From contig JAIVFJ010000088.1 of the NCBI GenBank assembly GCA_025765615.1, positions 1 to 64,000 of the forward strand: DNA of 64,000 bases, read 5' to 3'. The stretch's first letter is position 1. The number at the start of each line of letters is the position of its first letter. A program made the position numbers and the translations under genes. Shown here one piece after another: positions 20,974 through 32,200 of this stretch. Source of the stretch: Zopfochytrium polystomum. Taxonomy: Eukaryota > Chytridiomycota > Chytridiomycetes > Chytridiales > Chytridiaceae. A model generated the notes under the pieces. That model was not told the origin of the DNA and did not search any database. It was given only the letters and a program-made list of their open reading frames with translations.

Positions 20974-22980
20974 ATGCCCTCCCTTCTCGCGTCTTCCCAA
21001 CCGCCATCGTCCCCATCCCCGTCGTCCCCATCGTCATCGTCATCGTCCGCCACCATCGATATCTCCTCACCCGCACCATCGACCTCCTCATCCTCTTCAT
21101 CCTTCTCTGCCGCCCCTTACCCCGCTTCCGGATCTCCACTTCCTTCTTCACATGCGCTGCCTCAGACCTTGACGATAGGAGGGGGCGCGGCTGCTCGTTC
21201 CAACCCCCTCGCCGCCAGATTCGTCTCTTCTCATGTCAATCCCCCCACCCCCACCACCGCTCTGCAGCCAACCGCCGGTAGCCCGTCCGCCGCGACAGCT
21301 GCACTTCCCTTTTATGCCAACTCGTCTTGTCGCAATCCTCCCAGCCATAAGGGCGGCTTGAGACTCTCTTTCCCTCCCCCCTCCTCCTCCTCCCTCTCCA
21401 ACCAGAATCTCCAATCCAGACGGAGCGGACAGTTAAGCGGAAATGCAGCCACCAAGCCATCAGCTGGCTGCACCTCAGGAGCCACATCAGCCCACAACCG
21501 CTTCTCCATCCATAACCTCATCTTCGCCGATGACCGGAAGACGTGCAAGTCTCAGAAGGCAGATCAGTCTCACCTCAAGTCACCAATGTCCCACTCCTCC
21601 TCCTCTCAAATGGAACTGTCATCAACCCCCATTCCAAAAGTTCCCTCCCCCTCTTGGTATAACATTTTGACGAATGCGTTTGAGCCGTAATAGGCATCTG
21701 ACCTCTAATTATCTCATCACAGTCCCACAGTGTACTCAATCTCGCATGACGGTGTTCCGGAAGGCACCGGGTCCGGAAAGCCTTTGGCAGCGCTACTTGC
21801 GGCCATCGACCACATGGCCACAACTCCTCCGAACCCAGAAAAAGCCACGCAGACAGCACAAACCCCTTCACAACTTCACCACTGGCACCCTGTCTTTCGA
21901 CCCACACCGTTCTTCGTTGCAAATCCAGGTGGGCTTGCCGTTGAAGCACCCTCGAAGCTCCCATATGGCCATCTAGCTGTCGTTGCGGCCCCGTCGCCTT
22001 CGCCCCTCTCCCGGTCTGTAGCTGTCCCTCTCAGACGCACTGTCGCTCGCGAATCGACACCAAAGCCGCAATACGGAGAAGAGTGGTTGCCCACGACCCC
22101 AGCCTCCACGATCGCTCCTTTGTCCTCCCCACCAATGACTGGATTCGTAATTCAGGGCGCTCCGACAACCCCCTCTTCCCTGCTTCATTCCGAATCACCA
22201 GCAACACCCACCAAGGCACCAAGAGTAAAAGCCGAGGCTAATCAGCAAGATGAGATTGCTTTCGTTGCCGCTAAGAAACTCCGAACAAGGGAGAACTCGG
22301 TTAGTAGCCCTCATCATGAGGTAGACAACGAGGCAGACGACTATTCCTCCAAACGAAAGCGAACCAGCGTTCAATACGTCACTCCCGCTACCGTTTCGAC
22401 TGAGACTACGACTACTCCGTCATCTCGCCGTTTGTCCAAGCGAAACCAAGCTGGTAAATTCCAGTGCGAGTGGAGTGGATGTGGTAAATGCTTTACTACT
22501 AGGTAGGGTTTCGTCAAAATTGCTCCCGTTGGCTGAATTGTTTTCAGTGGCCATCTGGCCAGGCACGCTCGAATCCACACGGGTGTGTTTCCGTACAAGT
22601 GTCTGGTTGAAGATTGCAACAAGCGCTTCACGCGACAAGACAATATGATACAGGTACTTTGCTGGGTTTAAGCGGTGCGGCACTAAACGAGATTCTGTTT
22701 CAACCAACAGCACTATCGCTCGCATGTTGGTAGTTGTAACGCAGTGGCTGTCGCTCTCCCCAAAAGGTCAACAGCAACTCTGCAGACAGAAAGCCCACCG
22801 GCTACTCCTCCCGCGTCCTCTGCAGTCCCCGATGTGCCCGTCATAGCGTCGGACGGCCTCGTCCAGCTCTTTAATCGGCCGCAGCAGGCTGCGGAATTCT
22901 GGCTCGCCGTACGGTCGTCCGCTGCGACAGCGTCGACCTCTTCAAAACCGGCACCTGCGAAGGAAGAAAACCGACATTGA
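20974..22980 (+). CDS. C2H2 zinc-finger transcription factor, two fingers
   Basis: Four exons: 20974-21656, 21723-22502, 22548-22653 and 22711-22980, all with GT-AG introns of 45-66 nt, giving 612 aa. The start ATG (MPSLLASSQPP) follows an upstream frame with no other Met. Residues 1-470 are Ser/Pro/Thr-rich and disordered, with a basic patch SSKRKRTS near 443. Two tandem C-x4-C-x12-H-x3-H fingers lie at about 475-530 (CEWSGCGKCFTTR, HARIHTG, CLVEDCNKRFTRQDN, HYRSH) joined by a HTG-type linker. The second and third introns fall within the finger region. Fungal proteins with this finger pair are nuclear DNA-binding regulators; target and signal are unknown. The first 90 residues are low-complexity, so the exact start is less sure than the rest. 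Confidence 0.85.
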
Positions 22981-23698
22981 GAACTTTGGAGAGCAGGCAG
23001 GCTGATGTCGACGAGCAGTGGATGAAGTTCTTTCGCCCTTTCGCTCTGGCGTTTTGCCTCCTTCAACGAAGAAACACTTCCGAGGCTAAGGTGTAACTCT
23101 CTCGATTTTGCTTGATGGGTGCTTTTTTTGCTTTTGGAAATACTTTCCACATTAGATTTATCTCCAGATCTCCAACATGCAATGCCAGTTGCTGGTTGCA
23201 GTTCCCTCCCTTCCCCTCCTTTCGTGCCCCGATCATTCCTTAGCAAGTCATTGCGCGTTAAGTTATCTCTATTCACCAGAACGTAGCCAGAAGAAAAACA
23301 AGGAAGACTGAACCAAAAGACGTACAGGCAGAAAAGATGTACCGACATCATGTTAATACTCACCCCCCCCCTTATGTCCGCGAGGTGCTGGCATGGCAAA
23401 GCGGACGAGGAAAAAAAAAGAAAAAAAAAGAAAAAAAAAAAGGAACTAAACGTTCCCAATAAATATTTAAACAATTAAAAAAATTCCGCTCCACCAGACA
23501 CAAACGGCCATGTTTGTCTCGAGACCTCCTCCTCTGTTGAACCAAAAACCTTGACAGCGCGCACTGCACTTCTGCAATTCGTTGGTTGGTTGGTTGGTTG
23601 GTTGGTTGGTTGGTTGGTGGTTGGTTTGTTGGGTTGAACCCCAGTGGTCGTCACTCCCCCTCCTGACCACCGTGGACACACTCCACCACTGGTCCCAT
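22981..23698. other. Intergenic with poly-A-rich tract and (GGTT)n repeat
   Basis: Holds a C run near 23362, an A-rich tract at 23409-23442, and about ten GGTT units at 23578-23620 just upstream of the next gene's ATG. No gene is supported. Confidence 0.6.
23578..23620 (+). repeat. (GGTT)n tetranucleotide repeat
   Basis: About ten tandem GGTT units. It is an internal microsatellite in the presumed promoter of the following gene; the unit is not a known fungal telomere repeat. Confidence 0.9.
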
Positions 23699-26600
23699 AT
23701 GCACCATCACCATCCTCCGCTGCAGCAGCCCCCGCAGCATCATATCCATCAACCGCCAATATCCACCCGACATCATCAGCTTGCGATACCGCTCCAACAT
23801 GATCTGCTGCAACGGCAGCAGCAAATGGCTCAACTTCCCTCAGCGAGCGGCGACACCGATCCAACCCAAGATTTGCTGGCGCACTACCTTCCTTCCTCGA
23901 CACAAGCACCCCCTGCAAGCAGCACTGACCGGCAACCTCCGCAGCAAGTCACGGATCCACCGAATCAGCGAGCGCCCCAAGTGCTGAATCCTCCTCCGCC
24001 CTCCCATTCTCAAGTTAACCCGCAGGCCCACCGACCTCTCCGCCATCACGTAAACAATTCTGGGAGCAGTGTGAGGTTGGGACCCCTCCTGGCGGGCATT
24101 CCTGTTGTTACCTCTGGCGAAGACTACTCAGACGACGAGTGGTCAGAAGCTAGTCTACCATGGACGGCAGGCCGTCGCGCTCCAGGAAATGGTGTCGCCT
24201 CTCAGGTGGTAGCACAGTCGGCGCAACAGCCAATTCTGGAGAATCGAACGGCCACAGCGACTGGCTCTGACGGCAAAACCGTTCTCGTTCCGCTACCACC
24301 GCGGACTCTGTCTATTCGGAGAGACGGATCCTCATCCGCAGCTCTTCCGAGCACTTCAAATCCCCCATCCGCTCATCGCCCGAAGCCATCTCTTGACAGC
24401 ACTGATATGCCCCAATTTCCGACCTGCACCTCCACCGATCGGTCCTTGAACCCATCGCCCCCGTTCAGGAACTTAGGTTTGCCATCCAAGAGGCAACCCC
24501 CCTTATCACACAAAGAATCTCCTCCACCCACAGTTTCCTCACAGATCCCGCAACCATCACAAATCGGCGAGCCACCCGCGCAGTTTGCAACTGGCTATTC
24601 AGCACAGCTTTCCAACAATTCGCAGAACATTGGCAGAGACGCCACCTTTCGTGGTGGACCAGTCGTTTTGCCCTTTTATCCGCCCTTCATTGGTCCAGTA
24701 AATGCAACGGGGTTTCCGGTCGCAGTGCCCGGTTACACTCCGCCCATCAACCGACCCGCCAACTCGTCCATTCCTCGTGGTGGTAAGAGATACTTCCTGC
24801 AACCGGGCTTTCTTCTAAAAATCATCAAATCTCCAGACTTTTACGCCATCGTCAGGGAGCCAGCGCAGCAACCACCGCTACCGCGACAAACAACCCCCAG
24901 CCCGACTCCAAAGGCGGTCCACACACCAAACGGCCCAATTCTTCCCCCATTTCCCTCCAGTGCAAGGGAAGGGCCGATCGCACCACCAGCGCGACCTCCA
25001 GCTCATAGCACTCGCCCTACCGCCCAAATCCCAGCCATTCAACCGCTTCCAGCCAATGCTGCTGCCTCAACGATGCCCGAAAATGTGCAAAATCCTCCCC
25101 TAAACTCGTCCAAGGATCCAAAAGTCGCAGCCTGGGTCCTGGCAGTGTCATCTATCCCATCATGGGAGTTCGAGTCCGCAGAAAGGCCCACCTCTCAAGC
25201 GCGAAATTCCTTTTGGGAGCGAGAGGGGACTTTGTTGAGCGAGGTTGATATTAACGACAGCGTCAGTCGCGTCGGTGCAGCGGAGGAGCACGATTTCCGA
25301 ACCGTGGCTACAATCATGCAAGGCAGCGCGGACGGTGCAAGTGTGTCTCCCCACATTGCTAACATCCTTCGAGCTTGTGCGATTCTCGGCATTCCGCCAA
25401 GTATCGCAGCCGCTTATGCAGCAGGCCTGCCGGTGGACCCTGGACTGTTTCAATCGCTTTTGGCTCAGCGCGCACAGGCGCTTCTGCAAGCTTTACCCCA
25501 ACCGCCGCAAGTTGATATGTCGCACGCGCCAATGGGAGGAACGCAGAACCTGAGCGTACAGCCACCGTGGTCGCAGGCCCCGCCAGACGCTCCGAAGCTC
25601 CCAACGGGTGCTGCTACTGCCTTCATTCCGGCTGCTTACAATTTCGATAGTACCCCTGCTCAACCACAACCCCACGACAAACCAACCCCTATTGTAACTA
25701 ATCTCACCGTCCCTGCTGTCACGGACTCCGCTGCCCTATCCCGTCCGGCTCAGCCTTTCCCGTATGCTACTCGCGCAGCCGCTGTTGCAGCTTCCGCTCG
25801 GCCGATTCAGATCGCCATGATTGCCGGCGATGAAGCAGCACTTGTTCAGGATGCCCCAGCCTTTGTTGCCCCTGCGACCACAGCAGTTATGCCTCTTCGT
25901 CTGTCCAAAGCTTCCCCCCAGCTGACAACACCACAGCAGCACGAGAAAGCACTTCAGCAGGACCAGCTTCGGATGTTGCAAAAACTCCATAGGATTGCAT
26001 CTGTCAACCAGCCTCGTCAGGCCTCAATGTCCTCCTCCATCCAGCAATCCCCAATCATTCTTCCAGATGGCACCACTCAATCGCCGGACCATATTCCCAG
26101 CGCTGCAGCCGTCGAGCGCCCCGAACTACGCCTTCGCGTACACACAATGGTGATGAACGAAGCCGAGGTGAAGGAGGCCCTTGAACGTATGGACACAGTT
26201 TCCAAAGGCGCCAGCGGTGGGGGTGCGGGAAGCACTCTGTCGCGGGGTCCGCCTAATAGGCTCGCCGGTGAGGAAGAGGATGAAGATGAAGAAGAGCGCA
26301 GACGGCGGTTGAAATCTTTATCCTGGCGCCGGCGAAGCAGCATGGACTTGAGCCAGGTGTCATCAGGGCGCCTGCGCTCGCTGTCTCGGCCGGGCTCCGG
26401 TGTGGACCGTCTCACCATCGGGAAGGATGACGAAGGAACTGGAAACGCTACCCCCACTGCGCCCATGACGCCAGCCTCGGCTGGTCTGAAGAGAAGCAAC
26501 AGCCTGGACGGCGGGCGTGGGAAGGTCGATATTTCTGGGGTCGCCGCAAACGATGACGGAGAGCAGGGCATGCTGCCGGTCGGTGGAAAGGTGAAAGGGG

Positions 26601-26940
26601 AAAGTGTCGTGATACCGTTCGCGTCTTCTCCAGTCGCCGGCTCAATCTTAAAGAACTTCAGTTTTGCCTGGGAAAGCTGTATGTGCAAGCGTTTCTACTC
26701 TCGTCATTCTTTCACTTCACTGACAATCTTTGACGCGTCCCTTTCCTTTGGGGCTTGAGCAGCCGGTTTCCAGATTAAGAGTGAGATGGGTGAAGTTGTG
26801 TGCATCGTATCAAAGACCGCGACAAGCATGGTGAAGAACACCTACACCGCATTGGATGTGTTCAACACACCAATCTGCCGATTGTCAACGCTTGATGTTA
26901 GTTTTTAGTCTTTCGCCTTCCTCTGACCAAGTAACGCTGA

Positions 26941-26974
<34 letters not shown>

Positions 26975-27451
26975 CTTTCGTTCTCAGGCAAATGACCGCG
27001 ATATGGCTCTTTTTCAAAACCAGTTTGGAGGAATGTATATTCGTCGAGGGGGAGTTCGAATGGTGACGAAACGGTCGATTGGTCCCGACAAGATCACGTC
27101 ACAATATGAGATCACCCACGATGTGTGCGACGTTCCGTACCGGTTGATGGGTAGGGCCTCTTCCAAATGCCACCGGCAACAGCCGCCTTACCGCTTTCTT
27201 ACAAAAACCTTGACTCTATAGTGCTGGATGCGCCACGAAGAGGCAAGCAAACTGCTATTTTGCATTTGAAAGACGCAACGACTGCTATCGCAGAAATCCG
27301 ATGGTCCGAAGAAGGAACTGCAAGTGCGACTTGCCACGTTGCTATGCATGGTCGGCGGTACTCTCCGACTCTGGAGGTACTTATTGCTGCGGCGGTTACC
27401 ATGCGTTTCGGTGTCCGCTCGAAGACCGAGTTTGGCGGGGGCTTTAAATGA
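23699..27451 (+). CDS. Large low-complexity protein with conserved beta-rich C-terminus
   Basis: Four exons: 23699-26678, 26763-26896, 26988-27150 and 27222-27451. Phases match across all three GT-AG introns, giving 1168 aa. ATG at 23699 (MHHHHPPLQQPPQHH) is the first Met in frame. Residues 1-850 are Gln/Pro/Ala-rich. An acidic run (EEEDEDEEE) is followed by RRRR and a Ser/Arg stretch. The last 180 residues are compact and alternate strands (GEVVCIVSKTATSMVKNTYT, RRGGVRMVTKRS, QTAILHLKDATTAIAEIRW). The layout loosely resembles the tubby-like fold of LURP-one-related/scramblase proteins; this is a guess. The second intron carries a 32-T run as its pyrimidine tract. Function is unknown. Confidence 0.75.
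26943..26974 (+). repeat. T32 homopolymer in an intron
   Basis: Thirty-two consecutive T just upstream of the CTTTCGTTCTCAG acceptor at 26987; it acts in the position of the polypyrimidine tract. Confidence 0.85.
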
Positions 27452-28112
<661 letters not shown>

Positions 28113-28970
28113 ATGGACGCGTGCGAGTGGAAGTGAGTAGATCAGTCGCTGTTTCAGCTTTTGGTCTCATTAATCCCCGCTGATCTGCCGCTGCAACAGG
28201 TACCAAATGCGGCATGAGATCCAAGAAGTGATCCCGCACCTATGGGTTGGTCCCTACAGTTGCGCCCGCGATCTCGAGTACTGCAAGCGGTTCGGCATCA
28301 CGCACATGCTCTGCGTCATGGACTCGGCAGAAAAGTACCGTCTTGCACGAAAGCACCCAGACCATTTCATCTACCATGACATGTTAGTGCAACCTGCTCA
28401 AAACGCGATCGCGAGTTTTCCTGATTCCTGTGCATTTCCTCCACCGGAACGCAACGATGTGCCACAACACCGACGCCAGTGATGTCACAGACAGCCCGCT
28501 CCAAAATCTTATCCCGTTTTTTCCGGCTGCAAAGGCGTTTATTAAATCCGCCCTCGATCAAGGCGGAACCGTGCTTGTGTATTGCAATAACGGGATCTCG
28601 CGGTCGCCATCATTCGTGATTGCATACGTCATGGAGGCGAACGGGTGGGACTTTGCCACAGCTTTCAACTTTGTGCAAAACAAACGATTCTGTATGAACC
28701 CGTTGGAAGGTTTCAAAATTCAGCTGAAGGTAAGCCGCCGTTTGTTGTTAGTCGTCTCGGTTAACGCTTGATCCAAGGAGTACGAGCCTATTTTTCAGGC
28801 TCGCGCATCGATCTCGGAATTGAACTACACACCACACCAGGTGAGTGTACCCCTTTCGGTGGTCGGCGACACTCATCTCACCACACGCGTGCTGGAATTC
28901 TTTCTCCACTCAGGTTCTCATGCAAGGCACACGCCGGCGACCCCTGGAGGATGACGACGAAATGATGTAG
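28113..28970 (+). CDS. STYX-like dual-specificity phosphatase-fold protein
   Basis: Five exons: 28113-28132, 28200-28382, 28480-28729, 28778-28840 and 28914-28970, giving 190 aa ending DDDEMM. The frame follows animal STYX closely: start EWKYQMRHEIQEVIPHL, then LWVGPYS, GITHMLCV, NLIPFFPAAKAF, GISRSPSFVIAYVME, NPLEGF and EYEPIF. STYX binds phosphorylated partners (ERK, CRHSP-24, F-box proteins) and is catalytically dead because Gly replaces the catalytic Cys. Here the P-loop reads VYCNNGISRS, so Cys and Arg are both present while the usual preceding His is Tyr. The general-acid Asp could be in DVTDSP. Activity cannot be judged from sequence. The tiny 20-nt first exon is supported by its match to the STYX start. 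It lies 314 bp upstream of the PTEN-formin, same strand. Confidence 0.88.
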
Positions 28971-29284
28971 ACTGCAGATTCCGAGTGTGGACCTGTGAGA
29001 GCTGTCAGTGTTGTTGAGGGGGCGTCGGACGTCGTACGGTCTTGAGGGAGGTGGAGTACAGAATCCTGGGGCGGGGGGGCGGCGGCGTTTGGCGGCGCCG
29101 GGAGTGGAAATTCAGGCAGTGCGAATGACCAAAAAAAGAAAACGAATATCCCCTGTTAGTGATTGAGTCGGTGGCATCGGCGGAGTCGGCCTTGGACTCT
29201 CCTGCTGCTCAGCAACCCGGCAGCTAGGCCGCTCATCGGCAACCCCCTTCCCCCGGAACTGTACTAGGCACGGCTGCTGGCCGG
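28971..29284. promoter_or_regulatory. Intergenic spacer between STYX-like and formin genes
   Basis: 314 bp with a G-rich stretch (GGGGCGGGGGGGCGGCGGCG at about 29070) and no gene. Both genes are on the plus strand, so it must hold the 3' end of one and the promoter of the other. No defined motif is claimed. Confidence 0.4.
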
Positions 29285-32200
29285 ATGCTTCCAATGAAGG
29301 CTATGAAGAATCCCTTCCCGCTGACCCGCAAGCCATCGGATCGGCAGCCTCAGCACCTCGATCCGTCACATTATCCCCCCCAGCCACGTTATCCCGTCGA
29401 GCCGACCGGCTACCAAAACAATGTTCCTCGGCAAACCGACTTGAGGCCAGCCTTTGCACCAACATATGATTCTGATTACAGCCAGCCCTCGGGCTCACAA
29501 TCGTTGTACCCGCAGCGTGGCGCCTTTTCATCGTCCTCCTCCACCTCCTCATCGTCCTCGTCCTCTCTGGCAGACCCGACATCTTCGATGACTGACCTGA
29601 GCAATGGCCGCGGAGGGGCTACCTCAGCAGCCAGCAGTCCCAGAGCGCGAATGACTCTTTCAGCCACCCCCCCGAAAGTTCTCGTCACACACGATCCCTT
29701 CTTCTACGAACGGCAGGTTGTTCCTCCGATAAGCCAAGTTACTGGGTCTTCGGCCCTGTCCGGGGACGCCGCACCGAGCGGCCAACTTTTCTGGCCGGGA
29801 AGCCGAATACCATTGAGCAAAGTGATTGGCCCACTTGTATCGGCACCTACCGTCCTCCTACCCAGAGATCCAGCGTTCCGGTTGATGGCTTCGACGCTAG
29901 ATCTCACCCGGATCACAAACCGCATTATTGCGTCCGGTTTGTGCTGGCGAGAGCGGACGGAGCGAAAGAGCCATCGCAACAATTTGGACGATATGGCGCG
30001 GTTCCTGAACACTCGATACCCAGGAAAGTACATGATATGGAACTTGGCAGGTTAGTTCGACTGTTTCCTCGAATCTACTTTACGCGCGGGATGCTGATTA
30101 GTTCTGAAATGGGATCGTGCACTCGAAAAGGCGATACGGCCCAAGGAAGTTATGATACCTCGCCGTTCTACAACCAAGTCGTAAGCTTTGGGATGTCCAA
30201 AGCATACCAACTGTCGCTGAAGACTCTTTTCGACATATGCCGATCAATCCATGCCTGGTTGTCATTGGATGATGCGAATGTGGCGGTGGTGCACTGTTCA
30301 AACGGGGTCGGAAGGACTGGGACGGCCATTGCTTGCTATTTGCGGTACGCGGACATCTTCGAGGACGCTTCGGAAGCCTTTAATCACTTCATATCCCGGA
30401 GAACACCTAATGATGAGTCGTGGGTCGGCGTAAGTCAAAAGCGCTACGTGCAATATGTGAACAACGTCATACTTTTGAACGGAGGGCTCCCGAACCCGTA
30501 CCCACTTCAACTCCACAGAGTGATTCTCAACACTGTTCCAGCATTTGACAGCAAGGGGAGCTGCCATCCCGGACTGGAAATATACCAAACAGGCCAGCTC
30601 GTCTTCTCCTCCATCGACGGACTCAAGAGAAATGCTCCAAATCCACAACAAATTAGTTCTCGTGGCGAGACGATGGTCCATGTTGACGCAAAGCATGTGG
30701 TTTTCCGATTCCCAAGGTCTATGGGACCGTTAATGCTGGAGAAAGATATTCAAATGCGAGTTTTCCATCGTCCTGATCCCGACGGCAATCCCTCCCAAGT
30801 AGTCACCATGATCAACTTCTCATTTCATGCTGGGTTTATGCCAAGCGGACTTATTCGAGTGGCCGCCGGAGACTTGGAGCTGGCAAGACGCGATGTGGAC
30901 GAGGGAAAGTTTGACAGTAATTTCTCTGTCGATTTGGTTTTTACGGAGCCTGACCTCGAGTCAGCCAACTTCAGAGGGTACAAACCAGTGTCCTACCACC
31001 GATTTCTTGACCGAAGTTTGCCTCGGTGCTTGGCTCGGTTGATATCGTATCACGTCACGAAAGCGGACGAAAGATTCATTCGTGGTCTGGAAGAGCAAGG
31101 CGCTTCAAAAGCTTTGGGTGAGTGATGAACGTTTTCAGTTGAAAACTCACAAAATGCTATGCAGCGTGTTTTGCTCTTCAAAAAACGAACAACAATCCGT
31201 CGGATGCTCAGGAGTGGATCATGTCACTCGTTCAGAGTTCGAGCGTCTCGACCCTTGTCAGCAAAGGACTGTACGAATTGGGACGAGATGCTAGGGCCAA
31301 AATGAACAGGCGACGCTCATCTGTAAGGAAACCAGCGGCAAGGGATTTCAATCCATCGAGACCAACCCCGTCTCAACAACAATTTCGTGGACTGGAGCCG
31401 TCAGACGGATTCTCTTTGTCTTCGAGCCCTCCGTCTGGCTCTCAACGATTTGCGCCAGCTCCTACTCTGCTTCCCTCCACCACTCCGCCGCAGCCTCCCA
31501 GCAATCGATTGAACGAAAGCCGGGCATTATCTCCTCGCCTGGATCCTCACCGATTGAGCAACGGGTCCTCTCATGACGTTCGAACGACAAGCCCGGTCCA
31601 TCGTTCTACGTCACAGCAATCAAATTCTTCCAAAATCTCCCAGCAATCTCAGCAATCACAACCATCGAAGAACCCTGAAGAGCTCAATGCCAGTATAAGA
31701 AGGCTGGAGACACTACTTGAAAAGTCAAAAAGCAGCCGAAAGCGACAAGAAGAAGGCGACAGCTCGTCTATAACGTCCAAAGACGAAGCGAGGAGACCTA
31801 GGTCGCCTTCTTCGTCTGTTTCTCCGAACCGTTCTTTGGGATCCGAGAGAAGTAGGTCGCCCTCCCAAGGCCGCCCCCCTCGTGTCCCTGCGGTCAGTCC
31901 TCTTGAAGAACTGTTAACTCAACTGCGTTCACGGCGGTTGGCCATGGGGATTGCGAACCGAGATGCTCGTGACGGTACGAGCAGCGGTGGCACACTGGAA
32001 GCCTACGGCACTGCCGAACGGACTGGATTCAAGTACATCAGCCCAGCTGTCAGAGCGGCATCGCGGAGCGCATCGCAATCACCTCCCAGGTCTCCGCCCT
32101 CGAATCGTGTTCAACACAAACCCATCGTATCGCCACAAGCTGCACCGTATCGGACTGTCACACCAAATTACCTGTCGCCGCGATCTCCTCGAAGACCGTA

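Noticed and set aside
20611..21172. ORFs ahead of the C2H2 gene as a separate gene
   Set aside because: Two overlapping frames with low-complexity His/Pro translation, no motif, no consistent splice pattern.
23578..23620. (GGTT)n as a telomere or telomere relic
   Set aside because: Flanked by ordinary genes, unit does not match TTAGGG-type repeats, and only ten units.
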